From Thermocrinis albus DSM 14484 (GTDB lineage: Bacteria; Aquificota; Aquificia; Aquificales; Aquificaceae): 64,000 nucleotides of DNA. Under the pieces are notes generated by a model. It saw only the letters and a program-made list of their open reading frames with translations. It was not told the DNA's origin and ran no database searches. Numbering within the stretch: position 1 is the first letter of the stretch; every line of letters begins with the position of its first letter. This document shows, one piece after another, positions 8,374-17,261 of this stretch. Made by a program: the position numbers and the translations under genes. The DNA is taken from the NCBI RefSeq assembly GCF_000025605.1, contig NC_013894.1:1039529-1103528 (forward strand), written 5' to 3'.

Positions 8374-9491
8374 ACAGAGTTATTCCGGAAAGAGAAAGGG
8401 AGCGTGTGCTAGAAGAGGCTTCCCGCTTTCCGAGACTGGAGATGGACATGGACACAGCCCTCGACGTGGAAAACATAGCCACCGGTGTTTTCTCCCCTTT
8501 AAAGGGTTTTATGACAAAGGAGGAACTGGAAAGTGTGGCCCACAACATGACGTTACCGGATGGTCTCGTGTGGACCATACCCATACTTCTTCAACTTCCT
8601 CAAAGACCTCAGTTTCAGAAAGGGGACAGGGTGGCGCTCACCTTTCGTGGTAAGGTCAGAGCCATACTGGAGGTGAAGGATATATATACTCTGGATCTTT
8701 TGACTATAGCGAAGGCTGTGTGGGGAACCGACAGCACAGAGCATCCTGGTGTGAACAAATTCCTCTCCAGAGGTGAATGGGCAGTAGGAGGAGAGATATG
8801 GCTGGTGGAAAAAATGGAGAATCCCTACTCCGTGTGGTTGTTGGAACCTGCAGAAACCAGGAAGATCTTCCAGTACAGAGGATGGAAAACAGTGGTGGGG
8901 TTCCAAACAAGAAATGCACCACACAGGGGGCATGAGTATTTGCAAAGGCTAGGCTTGGAGATAGCAGACGGTCTGTTCATAAACCCGGTACTCGGTTGGA
9001 AGAAGTCTGACGATTTTGATTCCCTTACTGTTATTAAAGCTTACCAACTTCTTATAAACACTTACTATCCCGTAGATAGGGTGCTGCTGGCAGGGTTGGC
9101 TACAGCCATGAGATACGCAGGTCCAAGGGAGGCGGTGTTTCACGCCATTGTGAGAAAAAACTTTGGGTGTACCCACTTTGTGGTAGGAAGGGATCATGCT
9201 GGAGTAGGTAATTTTTACGGGCCCTACGACGCTCACCGTATCTTTGACCGGCTTCCTTCCTCCATAGGTATAGAGGTGATCAAGGTGTCAGATGTGTTCT
9301 ACTGTAGGAAATGTGAGGGTATGGCTTCTTCCAAAAGTTGTGGTCACAGTGAGGAAGAGAGGATCTACGTTAGCATGACCAAAATAAGGAAGATGTTGGC
9401 GGAAGGAGAACTACCTCCGGAAGAGATGATAAGACCCGACATAGCGCGTTTTCTTCTTAGACATTACTCCTACCAGGGAACGAGCTTATAA
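8340..9491 (+). CDS. sat: ATP sulfurylase (sulfate adenylyltransferase)
   Basis: 383 residues. Makes APS from sulfate and ATP, the substrate of the APS reductase domain in the operon's first gene. The nucleotide-binding motifs QTRNAPHRGHEYLQR and GRDHAGVGNFYGPYD are intact, and a zinc site CRKC...SCGH is seen near residue 325, as in thermophile homodimeric enzymes. There is no fused APS kinase, which agrees with a pathway that reduces APS directly instead of PAPS. A GGAGG ribosome site precedes the ATG, which lies inside the end of cobA. Confidence 0.96.
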   Translation: MAAEPYGGHLVNRVIPERERERVLEEASRFPRLEMDMDTALDVENIATGVFSPLKGFMTKEELESVAHNMTLPDGLVWTIPILLQLPQRPQFQKGDRVALTFRGKVRAILEVKDIYTLDLLTIAKAVWGTDSTEHPGVNKFLSRGEWAVGGEIWLVEKMENPYSVWLLEPAETRKIFQYRGWKTVVGFQTRNAPHRGHEYLQRLGLEIADGLFINPVLGWKKSDDFDSLTVIKAYQLLINTYYPVDRVLLAGLATAMRYAGPREAVFHAIVRKNFGCTHFVVGRDHAGVGNFYGPYDAHRIFDRLPSSIGIEVIKVSDVFYCRKCEGMASSKSCGHSEEERIYVSMTKIRKMLAEGELPPEEMIRPDIARFLLRHYSYQGTSL

Positions 9492-9492
9492 T
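9487..9492 (+). promoter_or_regulatory. -10-like TATAAT before E1-like gene
   Basis: TATAAT overlaps the sat stop codon and ends exactly 7 nt before the ATG at 9500, with no Shine-Dalgarno sequence between. Transcription would begin at or next to the start codon, giving a leaderless mRNA from inside the operon. No clear -35 is visible. Confidence 0.4.
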
Positions 9493-9499
9493 TAATAGC

Positions 9500-10315
9500 A
9501 TGTTCAGGCTCACGGAAGAACAGATAAAGCGTTACGCACGTCACATAATACTACCTGAGGTAGGAGGAAAGGGTCAAGAGAAGCTCCTCTCCTCCAAGGT
9601 ACTGGTTATAGGGGCAGGTGGTCTAGGATCTCCCGCCATATTCTACTTGGCCGCCGCCGGTGTGGGCACTATAGGCATAGTGGACTTTGACGTGGTGGAT
9701 TTTTCCAACCTGCAGAGGCAGATACTTCACACCACCGACAGGGTAGGTATACCCAAGGTGGAGTCTGCCAAAAGGACGGTGGAGGCCCTCAATCCGGACG
9801 TGAAGGTCATTACCTACAACACCATGATCAACAAAAACAACATTATGGAGATAATAAAGGATTATGACGTGGTACTGGATGGGACAGACAACTTTCCCAC
9901 TCGGTTTCTGATAAACGACGCTTGTTACTTCATGGGTAAACCCCTTGTGTCGGCGGCTATGCTGAGGTTTGAAGGACAGATAACGGTGTTTGATTTCCGC
10001 GATAGGGAAAACTCCCCCTGTTACAGGTGTCTGTACCCAGAGCCGCCACCTCCAGGCCTTGTGCCCTCCTGTCAGGAAGCAGGTATACTGGGTTCCATAG
10101 GTGGGATAATGGGGTGCATACAGGCAACGGAGGCTATAAAACTGCTCTTAGGTATAGGTGAACCCCTCGTAGGTAAGCTTCTCATAATGGACGCCCTTTC
10201 TATGGATTTTAGGAAGGTGAAGCTCAGGAAGGATCCTTCCTGTCCTCTTTGCAGTGAGAAGGCCACTATAAAGGAACTTATAGAGTACCAACAGACGTGC
10301 GACGCTCATTTCTGA
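9500..10315 (+). CDS. moeB: E1-like sulfur-carrier adenylyltransferase (MoeB/ThiF family)
   Basis: 271-residue ATP-dependent enzyme that adenylates the C-terminal glycine of a ubiquitin-like sulfur carrier. It has the nucleotide-binding GAGGLGSPAIFYLAAAGVG, the DGTDNFPTRFLINDAC segment, the family cysteine in PSCQEAGILG, and two zinc CxxC pairs (CYRC, CPLC). There is no rhodanese domain. It may serve MoaD/ThiS elsewhere, but its place behind ATP sulfurylase makes the ubiquitin-like domain of the sulfite-reductase fusion a likely partner. The gene begins 8 nt after sat without an obvious ribosome site and is followed 1 nt later by pdxJ. Confidence 0.92.
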   Translation: MFRLTEEQIKRYARHIILPEVGGKGQEKLLSSKVLVIGAGGLGSPAIFYLAAAGVGTIGIVDFDVVDFSNLQRQILHTTDRVGIPKVESAKRTVEALNPDVKVITYNTMINKNNIMEIIKDYDVVLDGTDNFPTRFLINDACYFMGKPLVSAAMLRFEGQITVFDFRDRENSPCYRCLYPEPPPPGLVPSCQEAGILGSIGGIMGCIQATEAIKLLLGIGEPLVGKLLIMDALSMDFRKVKLRKDPSCPLCSEKATIKELIEYQQTCDAHF

Positions 10316-10316
10316 G

Positions 10317-11042
10317 ATGAGACTAGGGGTCAATATAGATCACGTGGCCACACTGCGACAGGCCAGGAGAACCTTTGAACCTAGTCCCGTGTTGGCTGCC
10401 CTCATAGCTCAACAAGCGGGTGCGCACCAGATAACCCTCCACCTGAGGGAAGACAGAAGACACATCCAAGACGAAGATCTGGAGTTGATAAAGAAGTTGG
10501 TGATACTACCTGTGAATCTGGAGATGGCTCCCACCGAGGAGATGAAGATGATAGCCCTAAGGGTGAGACCGGACAGATGCACTCTTGTTCCCGAAAGGAG
10601 ACAGGAGATCACCACCGAAGGTGGACTGGACGTAGTAAAGTTAGAGAGTTTCTTAAGGGATTACCTAAAAGAGCTGAAGGAGGCGGGCATAGAGATATCC
10701 CTTTTTGTAGAACCTCAGGAAGAGCAGATAAGGGCATCTCACCGAGTGGGTGCGGATGCGGTGGAGCTTCATACAGGAAGGTACGCGGAACTGTGGAACC
10801 AACACAGGTTTGCTGAAGCTCAGGAAGAACTAAAAAGACTACGGGAGGCGGGAATGTTGGCAAAGAGTCTGGGTCTCAGAGTATACGCTGGCCACGGTCT
10901 TACCTATCAGAACGTAACACAGCTGGTGGCCTACCTTAAGGATGTGGTGGAGGAGCTAAACGTGGGCCACTCTATAGTATCCAACGCCGTACTCTTCGGT
11001 TTGGAGAAAGCTATAAAAGAGTTTATGGAAAAAATGAGATAA
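10317..11042 (+). CDS. pdxJ: Pyridoxine 5'-phosphate synthase
   Basis: 241-residue TIM-barrel enzyme joining deoxyxylulose 5-phosphate and aminoacetone phosphate in vitamin B6 synthesis. Diagnostic segments are LGVNIDHVATLRQAR at the N-terminus, ITLHLREDRRHIQDED, VNLEMAPTEEM and the late GHGLTYQNV plus NVGHSIVS. Length is normal for the family. It starts one base after the E1-like gene ends, with GAGATG as the junction, so the two are probably cotranscribed; a functional link is not evident. Confidence 0.96.
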   Translation: MRLGVNIDHVATLRQARRTFEPSPVLAALIAQQAGAHQITLHLREDRRHIQDEDLELIKKLVILPVNLEMAPTEEMKMIALRVRPDRCTLVPERRQEITTEGGLDVVKLESFLRDYLKELKEAGIEISLFVEPQEEQIRASHRVGADAVELHTGRYAELWNQHRFAEAQEELKRLREAGMLAKSLGLRVYAGHGLTYQNVTQLVAYLKDVVEELNVGHSIVSNAVLFGLEKAIKEFMEKMR

Positions 11043-11050
11043 TATTTAGT

Positions 11051-12142
11051 ATGCTGAAGCAGCTATTGGAAAAGGCTGTGCAAGTGGGTGCCTCCGATAT
11101 TCACCTAAAGGTGGGAAGTCCACCTGTGTTCCGCATAAAGAAGAGGCTCGTTAGGCTGGATACTCTTCCTCCTTTGGACGATAAGGTTATGTTAGATCTC
11201 CTGTCGGAGATTTTGGCCAAAAACAGGAAAAAACTGGAAGAGTTTGAGAGAATGGGAGAAACGGACACCTCTTACTCCATACCAGGAGTTGCTCGTTTTA
11301 GGGTCAATATCTTTAGGCAGCGGGGTAGTGTAGGTATGGCCTTTAGAACCGTGCCCTTTCAAGTGCCGGCTTTCGAAAGTCTGAACCTGCCGCAGGTTAT
11401 GAAGAAGGTTATTCTGGAGAACACAAAGGGACTTATTTTGGTTACAGGTCCCACAGGTTCAGGTAAGTCCACCACACTGGCGTCTCTCATAGAGATAATA
11501 AACCAAACGAGAGACTGTGTGATAGTGACTATAGAGGATCCCATAGAGTATCTCTTCAGGGATGGCAAAGCTTACATAGTACAGAGGGAGGTGAGTATTG
11601 ACACCTCCTCCTTTGCCACAGGGTTGAGGGCTGCTCTCCGTGAAGACCCTGATGTCATCATGGTGGGAGAGATAAGAGACTCAGAAACCGCCATAACAGC
11701 CCTACAGGCAGCAGAAACAGGCCATTTGGTTCTCTCCACACTTCACACCCTAGATGCGAAGGAGACCATAAATAGGCTCATAAGTATGTTCCCTTTAGAG
11801 TCAAGACAACAAGTAAGATTACTCCTGTCAGAGACTTTGGTGGCGGTTTTCTCTCAGCGACTTCTTCCGAAGGCAGACGGAACAGGGGTGGTACCTGCAG
11901 TGGAGGTACTTATAAACACGCCTTCCATAAAAGAGTGCATACAAAATCCCGACAAACTGGATGAGATACCCACGCTTCTGGAAAAGGGCAGGAGTGTTTA
12001 CGGTACCCAGACCTTTGATCAACACCTTGAACAACTGGTTCGTCAAGGATTGATAGATGTTAAGACAGCTCTTGCATATGCTACAAAGCCGGCCGACTTA
12101 GAGATAAAGCTGAAGGGGGTATCTTCCGGAGGATACTTCTAA
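11051..12142 (+). CDS. pilT: Type IV pilus retraction ATPase
   Basis: 363-residue secretion ATPase that depolymerises type IV pili for twitching motility. It has the PilT N-terminal ASDIHLKVGSPP, Walker A GPTGSGKSTT, the Asp box DPDVIMVGEIRD, Walker B/His box GHLVLSTLHT, and the PilT-specific AIRAGR-like C-terminal region. A GATAAT hexamer (11038-11043) ends 7 nt before the ATG and no Shine-Dalgarno is present, so it may be expressed from its own leaderless transcript. The 3' end overlaps a convergent gene by 4 bp. Confidence 0.95.
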   Translation: MLKQLLEKAVQVGASDIHLKVGSPPVFRIKKRLVRLDTLPPLDDKVMLDLLSEILAKNRKKLEEFERMGETDTSYSIPGVARFRVNIFRQRGSVGMAFRTVPFQVPAFESLNLPQVMKKVILENTKGLILVTGPTGSGKSTTLASLIEIINQTRDCVIVTIEDPIEYLFRDGKAYIVQREVSIDTSSFATGLRAALREDPDVIMVGEIRDSETAITALQAAETGHLVLSTLHTLDAKETINRLISMFPLESRQQVRLLLSETLVAVFSQRLLPKADGTGVVPAVEVLINTPSIKECIQNPDKLDEIPTLLEKGRSVYGTQTFDQHLEQLVRQGLIDVKTALAYATKPADLEIKLKGVSSGGYF

Positions 12143-12792
12143 AGGAAAAGGGAAAGTATCAAGGAGGGAAGCAGGTTAACGGTACTGACTCTAAGTGGAA
12201 CCTCCAACATCCTCAGTCCTACCACCACCATGAGAACACCACCTACGCAGAGGGTGTTGGCTATACTCTGCGGCTGCAGGATGTGTCCCAAAAAGTAAGC
12301 TAGCGCGGTGACACCACCTTGAAAGAGGAGTATAAATCCAGAAGAGAGGGCCACACCTCTTCCCATAGAGGTGGCTAAGAGGATGGAGGAAAAGCCATCC
12401 ATGAGGGATTTGGTAATGAGAAGGGAGCTATCACCTCTTGTAGCTTCCAGTATGCACCCCGTCAAAGTCATCGGACCTACCGTGAAGAGGAGGGAAGAGG
12501 AAATGAAGGCCCTCAGTAGGCTTTTGTCCTCTCCTGTGAGCTTACTGAGGTGTTCCTCAAGATGTAAGATGTGTCCTAAGAGGGAGCCTACGATGAGGGA
12601 TGCAAAGACTTTGAGAAGGTCCGGCTTGTTCTCTGTTACGAACCTTATACCTATCAGGATGGTGAAGATACCTATACCCATAAAGACCGACTCCCTGATC
12701 CTTTCCGGAACGTAACGGGAGAAGATAAGCCCTAAGGAAGAACCCACCAATACGAGGGATGCGTTCAGAAGAGTCCCAAAACCCGGAAACAT
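12139..12792 (-). CDS. DUF554 family membrane protein
   Basis: 217-residue integral membrane protein with about six hydrophobic helices. Family features are the N-terminal GTLLNASLVLVGSSLGL and the internal GCILEATRGDSSLLITKS with LMDGFSSILLA. Function of DUF554 is unknown; transport has been suggested because of the membrane topology. It immediately follows the glycosyltransferase-like gene (adjacent stop and start) and converges with pilT. Confidence 0.85.
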   Translation of the reverse strand: MFPGFGTLLNASLVLVGSSLGLIFSRYVPERIRESVFMGIGIFTILIGIRFVTENKPDLLKVFASLIVGSLLGHILHLEEHLSKLTGEDKSLLRAFISSSLLFTVGPMTLTGCILEATRGDSSLLITKSLMDGFSSILLATSMGRGVALSSGFILLFQGGVTALAYFLGHILQPQSIANTLCVGGVLMVVVGLRMLEVPLRVSTVNLLPSLILSLFL

Positions 12793-13992
12793 TCAGCGAG
12801 ACTGGTTTTGAGCTTGCTCCAGTATGCTAGAGAACATGTCCCTTAAAAACTCGGCTCTTCTCTCCATGCCGAAGGCCTCCAAAACTTTTTTCCTGGCCCT
12901 CTGACCAATCTCTTCCGCCTCTTCCGGATGATCAAGGTAATAAAGGACCTTCTCCTCTATGTCTGCCCTGTCCATGGGGTAGTAAGTTATGACCTCCTCA
13001 CCGGGTACCAAGAAACCGGGTAGTGTGGATCTGTAATCCAACACGGGCGCACATCCCATCATGCCTATTTCAAGGGGTGTGAAACCTATACCGGTGGGTA
13101 CGCTGTGAGGAAAAACCGCTATGGCCATACGGGACCTTCCAAGAACATCCAAGAAAACATCCCACGACGTGGTCTCTATCTGGGTGTGTCCTTCGGGGAG
13201 CTCTCCCTCTACCAGGCCCACCACCTTTAGATCCACACCCTCTAAGAAGCTCAGGATGTACCATCTCTTCCTCTGGGTAGCGTACACCAGTATTTGATTT
13301 AGGAATCTCAGTGCCTCTTCAGGTTTCTCAGATCTCCAAAGGGTGTATTTTTCTTGAAGCTCTGGGGTAAACATGGAGAGGATGTAGTCATGGGCAAAAA
13401 GTATATGGGCTTCTGGATTTCTGAAGAGGAACTCTCCCACCTCATAAAAGATGGGAAGGAACTCCTCCGGATAGCTCTGGGAAATCTCAGACGCTATGAG
13501 AGAGGGATCTATCACCGGTCCTAAGAAAAGGAGATCTATGTCTCTGTCTTCCTTCGGAGGCGGAAAGGAAGAGCTGTCCACGAAAGGTGTCATGTAGGTG
13601 GGGAACCTCTCCACTCCCAAGAAGCGAAGAGTGTCCGCGTACTTAAGATCCGTCACTATAGGTAGGAAGTTGTTGGCGTTTTTAAGATCCAGTAAAGGAG
13701 GGAAGTAAACGAGGGGCTCATCCAGGAAAAAGGAAACGTGAACAAACCCCAAAAGATCACAGAGGGGAACTTTTTTGTCATCCTGAAGACCCACTATGGA
13801 ACCTGTACCGTTTATATCCACGTAGAAATGAGGTGAGAACTCCTGTATCTGCTGTACCTTCTCTGATAGGTCACCGTCCTGAAGGTGAATCTCCAAAAGC
13901 TCAGCACCACTCTCCCTCAAGGAACGCACCAAACTAACTATGTGTCTTCCCACCCATGTTTCTCTGTCCGGTGATGCAAAAACTATACGCAT
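12793..13992 (-). CDS. Glycosyltransferase-like protein (GT-B, CgeB-like)
   Basis: 399 residues. The N-terminus (MRIVFASPDRE) and the C-terminal half, with GIGFTPLEIGMMGCAPVLDY and a tail rich in glutamates and arginines (DHPEEAEEIGQRARKK), match the two-domain GT-B glycosyltransferases of the CgeB/DUF3880 type, in which the E of PLEIGMMG binds the nucleotide sugar. Substrate is unknown. The ATG at 13992 gives the expected fold start; a TTG at 14010 is possible but adds only six residues. It sits directly behind tyrA in a leftward operon. Confidence 0.75.
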   Translation of the reverse strand: MRIVFASPDRETWVGRHIVSLVRSLRESGAELLEIHLQDGDLSEKVQQIQEFSPHFYVDINGTGSIVGLQDDKKVPLCDLLGFVHVSFFLDEPLVYFPPLLDLKNANNFLPIVTDLKYADTLRFLGVERFPTYMTPFVDSSSFPPPKEDRDIDLLFLGPVIDPSLIASEISQSYPEEFLPIFYEVGEFLFRNPEAHILFAHDYILSMFTPELQEKYTLWRSEKPEEALRFLNQILVYATQRKRWYILSFLEGVDLKVVGLVEGELPEGHTQIETTSWDVFLDVLGRSRMAIAVFPHSVPTGIGFTPLEIGMMGCAPVLDYRSTLPGFLVPGEEVITYYPMDRADIEEKVLYYLDHPEEAEEIGQRARKKVLEAFGMERRAEFLRDMFSSILEQAQNQSR

Positions 13993-14010
13993 ACTCAAAT
14001 CATAACACAA

Positions 14011-14862
14011 TCAGTAAAGTCTCAACCTACCTTCCCTGGCCTCTTGGAGGTATAGGAATAGATCCTCCCACTTTTCCTCCTCTATCATCTTACGTAGATC
14101 CTCCAAGGAGTCTTTAAAAACAGTGAGGGCTTTCAGTAGGTACTCTTTGTTTTCGGTAAATATGTCTCTCCACATGGTGGGGTCAGAGGCAGCGATACGC
14201 GTAAAATCCTTAAAACCTGCGCCGGCGTACAGAAGCATGTCCACCTTTTCTTCTTGACTCATCCGCAGAACAGCCTTTACGAGAGCAAAGGCTACAGCAT
14301 GAGGAAGATGGGAAACCGCACCGAAGATAAGATCGTGAAGATAAGGATCCATAAACTCCACATGGGACCCTATCCCTTTCCACAACTGTTCCACCCAACG
14401 GAGACTCTCCTGAGAGGTGTTAGGTGTAGGTGTTATCACCACCTTTTTATCTTTAAAAAGACCCCTCACACTGTTCTCCACACCGGATTTTTCTGTACCT
14501 GCTATGGGATGTCCACCTACAAAACGTGGACCTAAAACATCCTCCAAGAAGAAGACCAACCTTCCCTTCACACTTCCTATATCGGTAATTACACACTGAG
14601 GAGACACTACATGAACAAGTCTGGGGGCTATCTCGTAATAAGCTCTTACAGGCGTGGCCAGAACCACTAGCTGAGGATCAAAGGATGCTATATCCTCTAT
14701 CTGGGTGCTTCCTTCTTCCAAAAGTCCCATTTTTTTGGCAGTTTGCAGGGCTTGGTGGCTTCTGTCTATACCCATAATACGGCAAGAGTACACATCTCTG
14801 ATGGCCATGGCCAGAGAACCGCCCATGAAACCAAAACCTATTATGGCTACGCGCTCAAACAT
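14011..14862 (-). CDS. tyrA: Prephenate dehydrogenase
   Basis: 283-residue NAD-dependent enzyme of tyrosine synthesis. It has the Rossmann motif VAIIGFGFMGGSLAMAIR, a GSVKGR segment, the catalytic histidine context GGHPIAGTEKSGVE and SHLPHAVAFAL. Length is that of monofunctional thermophile TyrA; there is no ACT or chorismate mutase domain. The ATG at 14862 overlaps the end of pyrC by 8 nt, so translation is coupled. Confidence 0.94.
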   Translation of the reverse strand: MFERVAIIGFGFMGGSLAMAIRDVYSCRIMGIDRSHQALQTAKKMGLLEEGSTQIEDIASFDPQLVVLATPVRAYYEIAPRLVHVVSPQCVITDIGSVKGRLVFFLEDVLGPRFVGGHPIAGTEKSGVENSVRGLFKDKKVVITPTPNTSQESLRWVEQLWKGIGSHVEFMDPYLHDLIFGAVSHLPHAVAFALVKAVLRMSQEEKVDMLLYAGAGFKDFTRIAASDPTMWRDIFTENKEYLLKALTVFKDSLEDLRKMIEEEKWEDLFLYLQEAREGRLRLY

Positions 14863-16126
14863 CACTGTAAACCACCTTACCTCTGTATATGGTGTAAAGA
14901 ACCTTACCCTTCAGCTTTTTTCCCCAAAGGGGGGTGTTCTTGGATCTGGAGAGGTTGGTATGTTGATCAAGGGTCCACTCCCTTTCTGGATCAAAGACCA
15001 CCACGTTGGCCTCCGAGCCAGGTCTCAAGCTTCCACCTTCTATACCCAACAGTCGTGCCGGGTTGCAAGACATAAGTTCCACCATCCTCTGCATAGTTAT
15101 GTGCCCTTCCCTCACCAAAGATAAGGCTATGGGTAATGCTGTCTGAAGTCCTATCATTCCTGGTAATGCGAAACTCACCAGTTCTTTTTCGGAGGTGTGG
15201 TGAGGAGCGTGATCTGTTGCTATACAGTCTATGGTACCATCTGCCACCGCTTCCAACAACGCTGCGCGATCTTCCTCTCTCCTAAGGGGTGGGTTCACTT
15301 TAGCGTCTGCACCTGAAGAGAGGATCTCTTTTTCCGTAAAAAGAAGATGGTAGGGATTTACTTCGCAGGACACGGGTGCACCCAGTTTCTTAAAGAACCT
15401 TATTATCTCCACGCTGAGAGCACTGCTCACGTGTTGAATGTGTACGGGACAACCGGTTCTATAGGAGAGGATACAGTCACGGGCCACCAGAATATCCTCC
15501 GCCTCCACAGGTCTCACCGAAAGACCCAAAAGATCGCTTATACTCCCTTCGTTGATGGAACCGTATGCCAGTTTGTCATCCTCACAGTGGTTCATAACAA
15601 GAAGACCGAGCTGTTTTGCCAACTGCAGAGCTCTCTTCATGAGGAGGGAGTCAGTTAAGGGACTACCATCGTCGGTAAGAGCCACACATCCCGCCATCTT
15701 GAGGGCATAAAAATCTGTAAGCTCTTTCCCCTTTCTTCCTTTGGTGATGGCGCCTGCTGGTAATACGTTACACAGACCTATCTTCTCACCTTTCTGTATC
15801 ACGTAACGAGCAACATGAGGGTTGTCTATGGGAGGTTCTGTGTTGGGCATACATACCAAAGTGGTGAACCCACCTGCCACCGCCGATCTGCAGGCCGTTT
15901 CTATATCCTCCTTGTAAGTTTGTCCTGGATCCCTCATATGGACGTGTATGTCCACGAAGGCAGGTGCCACCACGCAACCTTCCACATGGAGTACAAGACA
16001 CTCTGTTTCAAAAAGATCCTTACCTAACGCCTTTATCTTTCCTTTGTCTATGAGCACATCCAAGGTTTCGTCCAACCCTTGAGAAGGATCAACAACCCTG
16101 CCCTTCTTTAATAGGATTCTGGACAT
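14855..16126 (-). CDS. pyrC: Dihydroorotase
   Basis: 423-residue class I dihydroorotase of pyrimidine synthesis. Metal ligands are visible in DIHVHMRDPGQTYKED, in the NHCED segment in the middle, in HIQHVS, and in the ATDHAPH motif. Length fits the long class found in Aquifex, where the enzyme works with aspartate transcarbamoylase. The ATG at 16126 lies within the end of the upstream transporter gene (38-nt overlap) and has no Shine-Dalgarno, but a TATAAT ends 7 nt upstream. Confidence 0.95.
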   Translation of the reverse strand: MSRILLKKGRVVDPSQGLDETLDVLIDKGKIKALGKDLFETECLVLHVEGCVVAPAFVDIHVHMRDPGQTYKEDIETACRSAVAGGFTTLVCMPNTEPPIDNPHVARYVIQKGEKIGLCNVLPAGAITKGRKGKELTDFYALKMAGCVALTDDGSPLTDSLLMKRALQLAKQLGLLVMNHCEDDKLAYGSINEGSISDLLGLSVRPVEAEDILVARDCILSYRTGCPVHIQHVSSALSVEIIRFFKKLGAPVSCEVNPYHLLFTEKEILSSGADAKVNPPLRREEDRAALLEAVADGTIDCIATDHAPHHTSEKELVSFALPGMIGLQTALPIALSLVREGHITMQRMVELMSCNPARLLGIEGGSLRPGSEANVVVFDPEREWTLDQHTNLSRSKNTPLWGKKLKGKVLYTIYRGKVVYSDV

Positions 16127-17261
16127 TGCCTAAATTATACACAACTTCTGACACAGCTCTGTAAGGGTTCTTCTCACAGGTTTCCCAAACAAACACACCT
16201 TTGGATCCCAGTATGGTCTTAGCATGTGGATCCTCCGGATGATGGCCGCTTATTAGTATGGATATGTTCCTATCCACCACCAGCCGGGCTATATCCTCCT
16301 CCTTCTGGGGTAATGGGAGAAGTTCCTTACTGTCTTTGGAAAAAAGAAGCAGGTAGCGAGCTTCTCTAAAACTGGGGGCCACCTGTTTCTGTCCGTTCAT
16401 CAACACCGCCACTTTGGGTGTATCTGTAGCCGGTTCGTAGTGTATAAAGGCCATCTCCAACTGGGGTATTGCTTTCCTTAGTTTCTCCTCTATGGTGTCT
16501 ATAAGATGGTGTATCTCGTAAAAGTCCTTACCTTCCACCTTTATGGTAAGGTCCATGAACAACCTTCCTCCTGAGGCCCTCACAAAGAGATGTTTTATCT
16601 CTTTTACCTGAGGAAAGGAGTTGATAACGGACCTTATTCTCTCCAAAGTTTCTTCATCGGCGGATACGTCCAAGAGTATAGATACCTCCTTTTTGAGAAT
16701 AGAAAGTCCTGTGTAGGCTATGAGGAGGGCAACACCCCCAGCGAAGTATCTGTCCCACTGAAATCCCAACATCAGCCCCAAAAAACTTAAGAAAACCAAC
16801 GAAGAACCAAAGAAGTCGGTGAGAGTGTGGTAAGAGTCAGCCATCAAGGTAGGTGAGTTAAGCTTCTTTGCGGCCCTTCTCTCAAGGAGAGACAGAGTGA
16901 GGGAGGATACCATGGAAAGCAGAGCAACACTGAGACCAGCCAGTGCCGTATCTTCCTTCACCTTCACAGAACCGCTTATAGCTCTACCCATTATTTCGTA
17001 AGAGGCCAATAGGAGAAAAAAGGCTATAGCTATGGAACCTAAGTTCTCAAGTCTGTAAAGACCGTAAGGAAAACGTTCACTTTTATGCTCTGAGAACTTG
17101 ACAGTGATATAGGCTATGACAGATGCCATAGAGTCGGCGGCGGAATGAACAGCCTCACCAATAAGAGACAGACTACCTGTCCAAACACCTACCACCAGTT
17201 TCACCAAAGCCTGGAGTAGGTTAACCACCAGCGAGATCAGTGCCCAGTGTTCCTTTCTCAT
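16089..17261 (-). CDS. CDF metal-cation transporter with NifX-like C-terminal domain
   Basis: 390 residues. The first ~200 form the six-helix cation diffusion facilitator domain, with site-A-like LIGEAVHSAADSMAS and a second HTLTDFFGSSLV segment, so it probably exports Zn, Co, Fe or similar divalent ions. A cytoplasmic dimerisation domain follows to about 285. The last ~100 residues (VAVLMNGQKQVAPSFREAR, ISILISGHHPED, GVFVWE) resemble the NifX/NifB-type iron-molybdenum-cofactor-binding fold, an unusual addition. The ATG at 17261 overlaps the upstream stop codon (ATGA). Confidence 0.85.
   Translation of the reverse strand: MRKEHWALISLVVNLLQALVKLVVGVWTGSLSLIGEAVHSAADSMASVIAYITVKFSEHKSERFPYGLYRLENLGSIAIAFFLLLASYEIMGRAISGSVKVKEDTALAGLSVALLSMVSSLTLSLLERRAAKKLNSPTLMADSYHTLTDFFGSSLVFLSFLGLMLGFQWDRYFAGGVALLIAYTGLSILKKEVSILLDVSADEETLERIRSVINSFPQVKEIKHLFVRASGGRLFMDLTIKVEGKDFYEIHHLIDTIEEKLRKAIPQLEMAFIHYEPATDTPKVAVLMNGQKQVAPSFREARYLLLFSKDSKELLPLPQKEEDIARLVVDRNISILISGHHPEDPHAKTILGSKGVFVWETCEKNPYRAVSEVVYNLGNVQNPIKEGQGC
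16134..16139 (-). promoter_or_regulatory. -10-like TATAAT before pyrC
   Basis: On the minus strand TATAAT is followed by TTAGGCA and then the pyrC ATG, a 7-nt gap that would put the transcription start on the start codon. It lies within the 3' end of the transporter gene. Likely a leaderless internal promoter; the -35 region is weak. Confidence 0.4.
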
